A stretch of 31,591 nt of DNA. Origin: an uncultured Gemmatimonadota bacterium. Its GTDB lineage: Bacteria > Gemmatimonadota > Gemmatimonadetes > Gemmatimonadales > Gemmatimonadaceae. The notes below the pieces were generated by a model. That model made no database searches. It saw only the letters and a program-made list of their open reading frames with translations, and had not been told where the DNA came from. Location of the stretch: NCBI GenBank assembly GCA_946480295.1, contig CAMLIT010000040.1, positions 1-31,591 on the forward strand, given 5' to 3'. The stretch's first letter is position 1. Every line of letters begins with the position of its first letter. Both the position numbers and the translations under genes were made by a program. Below are positions 14,351 through 22,858 of the stretch, piece by piece.

Positions 14351-16323
14351 TACCTGTCCGTCGCTGTCCCCGCCCGCCTCACCACCGTCAGCCGCAACGA
14401 CGACGGATACGCCCGCGAGTGGTGGACGACGTTGTGCGCCACCAGCCCCGTGGTCTCGTCGTAGTTGTTGCCGCCGGTGTTCAGGTTCCGGTCGAAGCGC
14501 GGGAAGTTGCTGCTCGTCACCTCGATCCGGATCCGGTGCCCCGCCTCGAAGTAGTTGCTCGTGTTCATCGGCGACAGCGCGACCCGATACACCTTCCCCG
14601 GCTCCATCCACGCCAGCGGCTTGTCGTAGCCGTTGCGGTAGCGCAGCCGCTGGATCGTCTCGTCGAGGTTGTACGCGCGCCCGTCCGGGTACACGTCGAT
14701 CAGCTTCACCGAGATGTCCGTGTCCTTCCGGTCCGACGAGACGAAGACCGTGAACTCCACCGGGCCGCTGACCTCGAGCCCCTCCTTCAGTGGGTCGCTC
14801 GTGTAGACGAGGATCTCCGGCTGCTCCTCCGTCTTCTGCTGGTCCATCGCCCCGCCCACGAGCCCGGGCTGGCAGCAGACGTTGCCGCCATGCGACATCA
14901 CCGGGTGCATCGGGTCGTAGGTGAAGCGGTCGGGCACGTCCTTCGCCGGCGGCTTCGCCGTGAGCACGCCGTCGCCGTGGAGCGTGTTCGCCTTCCCCTC
15001 GCTGCCGAGATACAGCGTCATCGGCTCGGCGCCCTTCGGCGGCCAGCTCTCCGACGTCTGCCACTTGTTCAGCCCCATCGTGTAGTAGCGGACCTTCGGC
15101 AGCGTGTCGAGCAGGTGGTTGTCCTCCCCCTTGAGGAAGTGGTCGAACCACGCCCAGGTGAGGGCGTCGTAGTCGTAGCGCGCGTCGCCGACGCTCCGCT
15201 CGCCGACGACGGTGTTCTCGGTCGCCCGCTTGTACGAGCAGTGGAGCGTCGGCGCGATGATCGCGTACTGCTCGTTCCCGATTGCCGGGTCGGCCGTCCG
15301 CCGCACGTGGTTGAACTCCGCGAGGTTGGGACCGATCGAGACGTCGTACCACGACATGAAGTACAGCGCGGGGATGTTGATCTTCATGTCGTCGTGCCAC
15401 AGGCCGCCGCGGTACCACGCCGGATCGTTAGGCGTGCGCTCGATCATCGCGCCCCCCGTGGCGATCCCGGGCATCGAGTCGGCGAAGATGCCGCGCGGGC
15501 CGTCCACCGAGCGGATGATGTCCTGCTCCGGCAGGTGCCAGAACGCCTGCATCCAGTCCACCGGCGGGAGCTGCTGCGCGAGGTCGAACGACTTCGACTC
15601 GCGGACCAGGTCCGCCTGCGAGGCGGTGCGCGGGAACATCGGCCGCACCTGGTTCTGCTCGCCGTACAGCCAGTCGATGAACAGCATCTGCACCGCGCCG
15701 CCGCGGTACCAGTTGCCCTGCTCGTAGTACGGGCCCACGCGGCCGACCCCGGCGCCGAACCCCTCGGGGATCATCGTCGCGAGCCCGCGCGGCGACGTCG
15801 CCGCGACCGCCGACTGCCATTCCGCGGTGGACGAGCAGCCGATGAGGCCGACCTTGCCGTTCGACCACGGCTGCGAGGACATCCACCCGATCTCGTCGTC
15901 GCCGTCGGTGAGCGGCGGGCCGAGGATGTCGTAGTTCCCCTCGGAGAAGAAGTGGCCGCGTTCGTTCATCTCCACGTAGGCGTAGCCGCGCTTCACCGCC
16001 TCGAGCTCGGCGGTCATGTCGCGCGGCACGCCGTCGCGAACGTCCCACCAGTTGAAGTTGTACGGCGTGCGAACGAAGATGATCGGGGCGTGCGCGACGT
16101 TCTTCGGGCGATAGACGTCGGCCTGCATGCGCACGCCGTCGCGCATCGGGATCATGAGCTTGCGATCGATGACGGCGAGCGACTCGAGCTCGTGCTCGAG
16201 GCTCCAGCGCCGGGCGATCATCTCCGGCGTGAGCTGGCTGCCGCGCGCCTGGGCAGCGGCGGTGCCGCCGATGGCGACGAGCAGCGCGGCAGCGGCGAGG
16301 AGAGCACGATGGGCCCTGGACAT
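14350..16323 (-). CDS. Secreted CocE/NonD-family alpha/beta hydrolase (X-Pro dipeptidyl-peptidase S15-like)
   Basis: 657 residues with a Sec signal peptide ([21 protein letters not shown]). The catalytic domain shows [18 protein letters not shown] (56-73), then the nucleophile elbow [12 protein letters not shown] (159-170; Ser164), and [13 protein letters not shown]. The second half is the jelly-roll X-Pro peptidase C-terminal domain ([21 protein letters not shown] and later [18 protein letters not shown]). Relatives hydrolyse Xaa-Pro peptides, cocaine-type esters or glutaryl-amides; substrate cannot be told from sequence, though peptide breakdown fits the neighbouring M28 peptidase and Asp-box protein. 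The internal ATG was chosen because it begins the signal peptide and has GGGAG 5 nt upstream. It is transcribed away from mgtA. Confidence 0.92.
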   Translation of the reverse strand: MSRAHRALLAAAALLVAIGGTAAAQARGSQLTPEMIARRWSLEHELESLAVIDRKLMIPMRDGVRMQADVYRPKNVAHAPIIFVRTPYNFNWWDVRDGVPRDMTAELEAVKRGYAYVEMNERGHFFSEGNYDILGPPLTDGDDEIGWMSSQPWSNGKVGLIGCSSTAEWQSAVAATSPRGLATMIPEGFGAGVGRVGPYYEQGNWYRGGAVQMLFIDWLYGEQNQVRPMFPRTASQADLVRESKSFDLAQQLPPVDWMQAFWHLPEQDIIRSVDGPRGIFADSMPGIATGGAMIERTPNDPAWYRGGLWHDDMKINIPALYFMSWYDVSIGPNLAEFNHVRRTADPAIGNEQYAIIAPTLHCSYKRATENTVVGERSVGDARYDYDALTWAWFDHFLKGEDNHLLDTLPKVRYYTMGLNKWQTSESWPPKGAEPMTLYLGSEGKANTLHGDGVLTAKPPAKDVPDRFTYDPMHPVMSHGGNVCCQPGLVGGAMDQQKTEEQPEILVYTSDPLKEGLEVSGPVEFTVFVSSDRKDTDISVKLIDVYPDGRAYNLDETIQRLRYRNGYDKPLAWMEPGKVYRVALSPMNTSNYFEAGHRIRIEVTSSNFPRFDRNLNTGGNNYDETTGLVAHNVVHHSRAYPSSLRLTVVRRAGTATDR

Positions 16324-16547
16324 GGGAGCTCCCGGAAGGGCGGTTGAGGCGGGAAATGGGCGGACGCCGGGGGCGAACCGCATCGTCGATCTTGCAGCAT
16401 CCGCCGCTGGCTGTCGAGGGGCGGGGCTCGCCGGCGCCGCCCCCGCGCATCGGCGCTGCCGCTCAATCCCTCACAGCGCCCGCCCCGGCCGCCGATGGCG
16501 TCCGGCGATCGCGCGATCCATGTTCGGGAGAGTCCGGCGCGCCACCC

Positions 16548-19097
16548 ATGCCCGATCCCCTCGTCCCCCTCCTGTCGGCCCCCGCGCCCCCCGCGCCCCA
16601 CTACGCGGCCGTGCCGGCGGCGGTCACCGGGCTCACCTCCGCCGAAGCGCGGGCGCGCCGGCAGCGATACGGGCCGAACGACATCGGTCACGCGCATACC
16701 CGCGGCGCCTGGCGCGAGCTCGCGGCGAGCCTCGCCAGCCCGCTCATCCTCGTGCTCCTCGCGGCGAGCGCCGTCGCCGCCGTCGTCGGGCAGCTCACCG
16801 ACGCGATCCTCATCGCCGGGATGGTGCTGCTGAGCCTCGGCCTGAACGCCCTCCAGAGCTCCCGCGCCACCCGCGCCGCCGAGCGATTGCGCCGCACCGT
16901 CGCCCCGCTCGCGACCGCGCTGCGGGACGGCGCCTGGCGCGAGCTCCCGCGCGGCGACCTGGTGCCGGATGACGTGATCCGCCTCTCCGCCGGCGACCTC
17001 GTGCCCGCCGACGCGCGCCTCCTCGACAGCCGCGACCTCCACGTCCAGCAGGCGGCGCTCACCGGCGAGGCGATGCCGGCGGAGAAGGAGGCGTCCGTCG
17101 GCGCGGCCGCGACCGCCTCCGCGCCACCGCCGGCGCCCGATCCCGCCGCGCGCGACCTCGTGTTCCTCGGGACGTCCATCGTCAGCGGCACCGCGATCGC
17201 GATCGTCACCGCCACCGGGGCGGCCACCGCGTTCGGCGACATCGCCGCCCGCCTCGCCGAGCGCCCACCGGAGACGGAGTTCGAGCGCGGCCTGCGCCAG
17301 TTCGGGCTCCTCATCACGCGCACCGTCTTCTTCCTCGTCTGCTTCCTCATCCTCGTCGGGATCCTGCTGCGCCGCGACCCGCTCGAGTCGCTGCTCTTCG
17401 CCGTGGCGCTGGCGGTGGGGCTCGTGCCGGAGTTCCTGCCGATGATCACCTCGATCACGCTCGCCGACGGGGCGGTGCGCATGGCGCGGCGGAAGGTCAT
17501 CGTGCGGCACCTCGCCGCGATCGAGAACTTCGGCAGCATCGACATCCTGTGCAGCGACAAGACGGGCACCCTCACGCGCGGCGAGATGCACGTGGAGTCG
17601 GCGATCGACGCCGCCGAGCGCCCGTCCCGGCGCGTCCTCGAGCTCGCGCACCTCAATGCGCACTTCGAGACGGGGATCCGGAGCCCGCTGGACGACGCGA
17701 TCGATCGCGCGTGGGAGGGCGGTGCCGGCGGCTGGGAGAAGCTCGACGAGATCCCGTTCGACTTCGAGCGTCGGCGGCTGTCGGTGGTGGTCGGCCGCGG
17801 CGACGAGCGCCTGCTCGTCACCAAGGGCGCCCCGGAAGCGGTGCTCGCCTGCTGCGCGGCGATGGAGGACGGGGCGACGACCGTCCCGCTCGACGACGCG
17901 ACCCGCGAGCGCCTGCATGCGCTCGTGCATCGGCTCGGGAGCGAGGGGCAGCGGCTCCTCGCCGTCGCGTCGCGCCCCCTCGCGCCGGCGCTCGCCTACG
18001 GCGCGGCGGACGAGACGGCGCTCGTCCTCGCCGGGCTCCTCGCCTTCAGCGACCCGCCCCTCGACGATGCCGGCGCCATGATCGCCGCCCTCCGCGACGA
18101 CGGCGTGGAGGTGAAGATCCTCACCGGGGACGACGAGCCGGTGGCGCGGCACGTCTGCGAGCACACCGGCATCCCCTGCGGCGTGATCGTGCCCGGCGCG
18201 GCGATCGATCCCCTGTCGGAGGGCGCGCTCGCCCGTCTCGCCGAGCGCACGACCGTGTTCGCGCGCGTGACACCGGCGCAGAAGCACCGGATCATCGTCG
18301 CGCTCAGGAGCCGCCGCCACGTCGTCGCCTACCTCGGCGACGGCATCAACGACGCGCCGTCGCTGCACGCGGCGGACGTCGGCATCTCCGTGGCGAGCGC
18401 GGTGGACGTGGCGCGCGACGCCGCCGACGTCGTCCTCCTCGAGCGGGGCCTCGGCGTGCTCCACGCCGGGATCCGCGAGGGGCGGCGCGCGTTCGGCAAC
18501 GTGATGAAGTACCTGCTCATGGGGACGAGCTCGAACTTCGGCAACATGTTCAGCATGGCCGCCGCGTCGCTCTTCCTCCCCTTCCTGCCCATGCTGCCGA
18601 CGCAGATCCTGCTCAACAACTTCCTCTACGACTTCGCGCAGGTGACGATCCCCACCGATCGCGTGGACGAGGAGTACGTGCGCAAGCCGCACCAGTGGAA
18701 CGTCCGCGCGCTGCGCGACTTCATGGTGCGCATCGGGCCGATCAGCTCCCTGTTCGACTTCCTGACCTTCGCCGTCCTGCTGGTGGGGCTGCGCGCGCCG
18801 GCGCCGCTCTTTCACACCGGGTGGTTCGTCGAGTCGCTCGTCACCCAGGTGCTCGTGCTGCTCGTCATCCGCACCGCGCGCGATCCGCTGCGCAGCCCGA
18901 TGAGCGGCGCGCTGGCGGCGAGCATCGCCGCGGTCGTGCTGCTCGGCCTCGCCCTCCCCTTCACCCCCGTCGCCGCGAAGCTGGGCTTCGTCCCGCTGCC
19001 GACGAGTTACCTCGTCTATCTCGCCGCGGCGACGCCGACGTATCTCGCGCTCGTGCAGCTCGCGAAGGGACGCGTCATCCGACGCGTCCTCGGCTGA
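16548..19097 (+). CDS. mgtA: P-type ATPase of the Mg2+ importer group (P3B, MgtA/MgtB)
   Basis: 849 residues in the inner membrane. The phosphorylation motif SDKTGTLTRG carries D337; LTGEA is the actuator motif; TKGAPE is in the nucleotide domain; LTGDD, TPAQK and GDGINDAPSLHAADVG complete the hinge. P3B features are VPEFLPMITS in helix M4 and PTQILLNNFLYDFAQ with IPTDRVDEEYVRKP towards the C-terminus, as in MgtA/MgtB. The N-terminus is short: the usual GLTSAEARARRQRYGPND domain starts at about residue 25, without the long tail of enterobacterial MgtA. The chosen ATG is the first before the conserved region; its ribosome site is weak. The 224-bp divergent gap to the hydrolase holds no recognisable promoter or M-box that I can see. 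It converges on the DksA-like gene with 12 bp between. Confidence 0.92.
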   Translation: MPDPLVPLLSAPAPPAPHYAAVPAAVTGLTSAEARARRQRYGPNDIGHAHTRGAWRELAASLASPLILVLLAASAVAAVVGQLTDAILIAGMVLLSLGLNALQSSRATRAAERLRRTVAPLATALRDGAWRELPRGDLVPDDVIRLSAGDLVPADARLLDSRDLHVQQAALTGEAMPAEKEASVGAAATASAPPPAPDPAARDLVFLGTSIVSGTAIAIVTATGAATAFGDIAARLAERPPETEFERGLRQFGLLITRTVFFLVCFLILVGILLRRDPLESLLFAVALAVGLVPEFLPMITSITLADGAVRMARRKVIVRHLAAIENFGSIDILCSDKTGTLTRGEMHVESAIDAAERPSRRVLELAHLNAHFETGIRSPLDDAIDRAWEGGAGGWEKLDEIPFDFERRRLSVVVGRGDERLLVTKGAPEAVLACCAAMEDGATTVPLDDATRERLHALVHRLGSEGQRLLAVASRPLAPALAYGAADETALVLAGLLAFSDPPLDDAGAMIAALRDDGVEVKILTGDDEPVARHVCEHTGIPCGVIVPGAAIDPLSEGALARLAERTTVFARVTPAQKHRIIVALRSRRHVVAYLGDGINDAPSLHAADVGISVASAVDVARDAADVVLLERGLGVLHAGIREGRRAFGNVMKYLLMGTSSNFGNMFSMAAASLFLPFLPMLPTQILLNNFLYDFAQVTIPTDRVDEEYVRKPHQWNVRALRDFMVRIGPISSLFDFLTFAVLLVGLRAPAPLFHTGWFVESLVTQVLVLLVIRTARDPLRSPMSGALAASIAAVVLLGLALPFTPVAAKLGFVPLPTSYLVYLAAATPTYLALVQLAKGRVIRRVLG

Positions 19098-19109
19098 GGC
19101 GAGGGCGCG

Positions 19110-19478
19110 TCAGCGGTCGCCGGCGTGGGCGCGGCAGGTGCGCGCCCAGGGAACCAGCTCGAGCCGCGCGAAGGGGATCTCCTCGCCGTCCACCTCGCAG
19201 CGGCCGAAGCGCTCCGGGGCGTCGTAGAGGCGCACCAGCGCCGCCTCGACCTCCGCCAGCTCCATGGACTGCCGCACGACGTTCGACGCCTGGACCTCGC
19301 GGTCGAAGCTGTCCGTGCCGACGTCGGCCATGTGGAAGGGGAAGGTGCTCAGGTCGCCGCTCTGCTCGGAGCGCGCACTGTCGGCGCTCGCGTTCGCGTA
19401 GCGGTCGATCGATGCCCCGAGGCGCCGACGTTCGTCGAGCAGCCGCTGCTCGAGCTCCTGCCGCTGGGCTGTCGTCAT
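19110..19478 (-). CDS. DksA/TraR-family protein with altered zinc finger
   Basis: 122 residues: an N-terminal helical hairpin (about 1-85; RQELEQRLLDERRRL, ELAEVEAALVRLYD) and a C-terminal zinc-finger-like part (91-118). The canonical CxxC-x17-CxxC becomes C94xxD97-x17-C115xxH118 with exact spacing, so the site is either C-D-C-H or non-functional. The context FGRCEVDGEEIPFARLELVPWARTC is unmistakably the family. DksA binds RNA polymerase through the secondary channel; the acidic coiled-coil tip here does not show an obvious DxxDxA motif, so a role as a true DksA is uncertain. The ATG is preceded by AGGAG at 11 nt; upstream codons are not protein-like. Confidence 0.86.
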   Translation of the reverse strand: MTTAQRQELEQRLLDERRRLGASIDRYANASADSARSEQSGDLSTFPFHMADVGTDSFDREVQASNVVRQSMELAEVEAALVRLYDAPERFGRCEVDGEEIPFARLELVPWARTCRAHAGDR

Positions 19479-19734
19479 CCCGGTGCTCGCTCCTGGCGAT
19501 CGTTCCGCGCGCGGCCAGCCGGCCGCACGCGTGAAGCACGGTAGTGTGCACCAACGGCGGCGGCCATCGGCCGGGTTGGAGCGCCGTGTCGGGGAAAGGG
19601 CGTGGCGGCACCCGGCGCGGGATCGGACAAATGCCCCGTCGCGATGGGGAGCCGCGCCGATGCCCGAGGGCCGCACGCGCGCTAGGCTGGATGCGTCGCC
19701 ACCCGTTCACGCCCCCCGACGCGCCAGGCCTCCG

Positions 19735-20217
19735 ATGCGCACCTCGCCATTCCGCCCGGCCACGACGATCGGAACCATCGTCGCCATCCTTGGCTGGCTG
19801 CTCGCGCTCGTGCCCACCGGTCTCGGGCTGCACGACCTCGCGAGCTTCTGCGCGCTCGGCGCGATGCTGTGGCTGACCTTCGGCAGCGCGGCGCACGTCG
19901 CCGCGCGGCGCGACTGGCCGTGGCGAAGCGCGCTGCGCTCCGCCCTCCTGGGCGCCGGCATCCTGCCGCCGATCGTCGCCGTGCTCGTGGCCATCGCCGG
20001 CATCGACCGCCCGCAGCAGCTCCTGTCGCTCTTCATCTACGGCGCGTGGATCACCATCGCCGCCGGCGCGATCACCGGCGCCCTCGCCCGCACCGAGCGC
20101 CCGCTGCGGCGCGGGTTCGTCCGGCGCTCCGCCGCCGCCGTGCGTGAGCGCGTCCTCCGCCGCCCCGGCCTGCTCAGTCGCGCGCCGGCCGATACACCAG
20201 CACCGCGCCCGCGCTAG
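19735..20217 (+). CDS. Small multi-pass membrane protein, function unknown
   Basis: 160 residues with four predicted membrane helices ([18 protein letters not shown] near 10-27, [57 protein letters not shown]) and a basic C-terminal tail (about 122-160) that should be cytoplasmic. I do not recognise the family. The ATG was chosen because the first helix follows it; upstream codons in this frame are Arg/Pro-rich without features. It is in a divergent pair with the DksA-like gene (256-bp gap) and its last 44 bp overlap the 3' end of the universal stress gene on the other strand. Confidence 0.68.
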   Translation: MRTSPFRPATTIGTIVAILGWLLALVPTGLGLHDLASFCALGAMLWLTFGSAAHVAARRDWPWRSALRSALLGAGILPPIVAVLVAIAGIDRPQQLLSLFIYGAWITIAAGAITGALARTERPLRRGFVRRSAAAVRERVLRRPGLLSRAPADTPAPRPR

Positions 20218-21091
20218 CCCGCAGCACCTTGTCGGCGACGCTGCCGATGACGAGGCGCGACACGCCGCGCCCGTGCGTCGCGATCGCCACCGCGTCCACC
20301 ATGTGATCGTTCGCCAGCCGGAGCAGCCCGTCGGCGACGTGCCGATCGACGCGCACGGCGACGTGCACGTCCAGCCCGGCGTGGTCGCGCCGGAGCGCCG
20401 CGGCCATCTCCTCCAGCTCCTCGCGCGCGGCGCGCCTCGCCGCTTCCGTCTCCTCCTCGTCGGCGACGAGGACCATGCCCGCCGCGTCGGGGATCACCGT
20501 CTCCATCCGGAGCACCGGCTCGACGACGCGCGCGAGCACGTAGCGGCAGGCGGTGCCGCCGAGGCGCAGGGCGTGCTCGAGGATCTCCGCGGCGAGCGCG
20601 GAGCCGTCCAGCGGGACGAGCATGCGATGGAAGACCGCGCCATCGCCGGCGGGATACGACGCCGACTCGAGCGACGCGCGGAGCATGAGCACCGGCGTCG
20701 TCGCGGCGCGCATGACCGCGTCCGCGACGCTGCCGATCCACAGCCGGCTGATCCCGGTGCGGCCGTGCGTCGTCATCACGATGAGGTCGCCCCGGACGGC
20801 GCGCACCGCCTCGGCGATCGTCTCGCTCACGTCGCCGTCGAGCAGGGCCGACGACGCGGACACGGCGTGCGTCGTCCGGAGCGCCTCGACGAGACCGGCG
20901 ACGTAGTGCGCCTCTTCGTCGCGGCGTTGCGCGCGCGACCGGTCCTCGAGCTGCTCCACGATGGCGGGGCGCTCGTGCACGAGGACCACGTGCACCGTCG
21001 CGCCGTCGCGTCGCGCCAGCGCGGCGGCGACGGGCAGCGCCCGTTCGGCGAGCGCCGAGCCGTCCACCGGAACCACGATCGTGCCGTACAC
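20174..21091 (-). CDS. Tandem-domain universal stress protein (UspA family)
   Basis: 305 residues forming two UspA domains (about 1-140 and 155-303). Each begins with the typical strand ([16 protein letters not shown] and [16 protein letters not shown]) and ends with the nucleotide-binding loop ([36 protein letters not shown]). Both loops keep the glycines, which suggests ATP binding. Such two-domain proteins are general stress factors in the cytoplasm. GGAGG lies 8 nt before the ATG. It is transcribed alone and converges with the small membrane protein gene, sharing 44 bp. Confidence 0.93.
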   Translation of the reverse strand: MYGTIVVPVDGSALAERALPVAAALARRDGATVHVVLVHERPAIVEQLEDRSRAQRRDEEAHYVAGLVEALRTTHAVSASSALLDGDVSETIAEAVRAVRGDLIVMTTHGRTGISRLWIGSVADAVMRAATTPVLMLRASLESASYPAGDGAVFHRMLVPLDGSALAAEILEHALRLGGTACRYVLARVVEPVLRMETVIPDAAGMVLVADEEETEAARRAAREELEEMAAALRRDHAGLDVHVAVRVDRHVADGLLRLANDHMVDAVAIATHGRGVSRLVIGSVADKVLRASAGAVLVYRPARD

Positions 21092-21190
21092 GGAAGCCTC
21101 CCTGCTGGAGATGCTGCTTCCATGGTACGGCGCGACCGCGGGCGATCAGCCGGGAATCTCCCGCGACGACGCGGGGGGTTTCCGCGCGCC

Positions 21191-21225
21191 CCGGCGGGCG
21201 CACCGGAGACCGGTACGCCCGCCGG
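21191..21225 (-). terminator. Long hairpin behind the outer-membrane protein gene
   Basis: A 16-bp stem with one mismatch (CCGGCGGGCG/CGCCCGCCGG plus ACCGG/CCGGT, loop AGA) begins 18 bp after the stop at 21243 on the minus strand. No T-run follows, so it may act as an RNA-stabilising stem or a weak terminator. Confidence 0.5.
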
Positions 21226-21242
21226 CGCCGCGCAGGGAAAGC

Positions 21243-22193
21243 TCAGTACTGCAGCCCGATGATGAGCGGCACCCAGCGCACGTTGCCGACCTGGTTGCTC
21301 TCCGAGCTCACGTTCATGTAGCGCGACTCGAGGAACAACCCGTGGCCGCCGTGCCCGAACTGGAGCCCGCCGCCCACGTTGAACCCGCTCTTGAAGCTCG
21401 CGTTGCCGTAGCTGGTCTGGAAGCCGTGGGCCGTCGTGCCGCCGCTCGAGTACGCCTTCGCGCCGGTGTACCCGCCGAGCAGGTAGAGGTGCGTGACGTC
21501 GCCGATCGGGAAGCGCAGCTTCACGTCCGCGCTGAAGTTCGGGATGCGCAGGCCGCCGTAGCTCCCCCCGGTCGTGTCCTTGCCGCTCAGCGCATCGTAC
21601 GCGCCGTCCACGCGGATCCCGAAGATGCCCGGGAAGTCGTAGCCGATCGGCACGGTGACGTTCCAGCCCATCTTGTAGGCGTTGGTGAGGTCACTGACCG
21701 GGAACGACAGGCCGCCCCCGATGCCGATGTGGAAGCCGGCGCCGGCCATTCGTTTGGCACGCTCGATCGAGTCCGCGCGCGCGATGGAGTCACGGCGGGC
21801 CTGCTCGGCGGCGGCGATGGAATCCTGGCGCGCCCGTTCGGCGGCGGCGATCGAATCACGCACGCGGTTCGCGCGGTCGATCGAGTCCTGCCGCGCGCGC
21901 TCGGCGGCGGCGAGCGAATCGCGGATGCGGTTCTCGCGGTCGATCGAATCCTGGTTCACCGGCGCGACGACGGGCGCGGGGGGCGCTTCGGGCGCCGCGG
22001 CCTCCTTGCGGATCGGGATCCGCCGCGTCGACCGCGCGGTGCGCCGGCGCGCGCGCCGGGTGGTGTCCTGCGTGGTGGGCTGGGTCGGCTGCTGTGCCGC
22101 CGCCTTCTCGCTCGCCACGCCCACGAGGATCATTCCCGCGAGCAGCGCCGCGAAGCGCCAGCCCCGGACCTGCGATGCATTGCCCAGCGTCAT
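21243..22193 (-). CDS. Outer-membrane beta-barrel protein with internal helical repeats
   Basis: 316 residues. A signal peptide (FAALLAGMILVGVASEKAAA) is followed by a Thr/Arg/Pro-rich linker (36-80), then a repeated helical stretch (81-148) built of about 21-residue units: QDSIDRENRIRDSLAAAERAR, QDSIDRANRVRDSIAAAERAR (20 of its residues shown as DSIDRANRVRDSIAAAERAR), then a diverging unit. Residues 153-316 form a small beta-barrel (GFHIGIGGGLSFPVSD at the start, C-terminal strand ending VPLIIGLQY with a terminal aromatic, the outer-membrane insertion signal). The repeat would form a charged periplasmic coiled coil or rod. GGGGAG lies 7 nt before the ATG. Function unknown; similar barrels are frequent in Gemmatimonadota. 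Confidence 0.84.
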   Translation of the reverse strand: MTLGNASQVRGWRFAALLAGMILVGVASEKAAAQQPTQPTTQDTTRRARRRTARSTRRIPIRKEAAAPEAPPAPVVAPVNQDSIDRENRIRDSLAAAERARQDSIDRANRVRDSIAAAERARQDSIAAAEQARRDSIARADSIERAKRMAGAGFHIGIGGGLSFPVSDLTNAYKMGWNVTVPIGYDFPGIFGIRVDGAYDALSGKDTTGGSYGGLRIPNFSADVKLRFPIGDVTHLYLLGGYTGAKAYSSGGTTAHGFQTSYGNASFKSGFNVGGGLQFGHGGHGLFLESRYMNVSSESNQVGNVRWVPLIIGLQY

Positions 22194-22786
22194 GGTGCAC
22201 GCTCCCCTATTGTCGATGGTGGACTGCCCGACGCGGATGCCGAGCTGGTGTGCGCTCGCGGCGGGCATCCGCCGCATCGCGTGACTCGATCCGCGTGCAT
22301 CTGCCGACGACCCGCTGTCGTCGTTCGGCGTCACTGCCCTGTGTCGCTCCGGTCGCCGCGTCGGCCGCCGCCACACGGCGCGCGCCCGGCCTGCGCATCA
22401 CGTCATAGGCGAACACCTCGCGCGGTGTGACCGCGATCACCCTCGTTCGGTGCCGTGGACCACACGCGGGCCTCTTCCACCCACGGCGCGTCCATCAGCG
22501 GATGTCGCATGCGGTGCCGCCCTGCGCGACTCACGGCGAGGTCTCCCGCTGCTCCTCTGCGCCGCGCGTCCGGCGCCTCCGCGTCCCACTGCAACGTCCC
22601 GGCCACGGGCACGACATCGCGTCCGCTCGATGGCTCTCGCTAGGCAGCCTGACGACACACGCCTCGAGGCAAGATGCGCGGCGCCGCGAGCGATGTCAGT
22701 CGGGAGAAGCAGTACCCGACGCCGGTAAGCTCGGCCAAACATGCGTCTATGCAAGCCGTCGTCGTTGCGCGCGCACACCAGAACGA
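22194..22786. other. Long gap without supported genes
   Basis: About 590 bp, the largest gap in the window. It should contain the promoter of the outer-membrane protein gene on its left side. Short reading frames on both strands are Arg/Pro-rich and have no ribosome sites. An inverted repeat GTCGGG/CCCGAC (near 22699-22720) is visible; I recognise no riboswitch, tRNA or tandem repeat. A remnant of a decayed gene is possible but not shown. Confidence 0.5.
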
Positions 22787-22816
22787 GACGGGGACCGCTT
22801 GTCTGCGATCCCCGTC
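22787..22816 (-). terminator. Hairpin terminator of the Asp-box protein gene
   Basis: GACGGGGA-C-CGC (22787-22798) pairs with GCG-A-TCCCCGTC (22805-22816), one mismatch, 6-nt loop. On the minus strand TCGTTCT follows. It lies 42 bp after the stop at 22859. Confidence 0.65.
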
Positions 22817-22858
22817 ACATTGTCCTGCCATACGAGTGCGCGGTGCCCGCGCCCGCGC

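Noticed and set aside
14419..16347. Long plus-strand frame opposite the CocE-type hydrolase
   Set aside because: No recognisable protein features; the minus-strand frame has a signal peptide, nucleophile elbow and C-terminal jelly-roll.
16324..16547. M-box magnesium riboswitch before mgtA
   Set aside because: The 224-bp leader region shows no M-box sequence elements that I could recognise; its length alone is not evidence.
16218..18815. Long minus-strand frame opposite mgtA
   Set aside because: Low-complexity Arg/Glu/Gly translation; the plus strand holds all P-type ATPase motifs.
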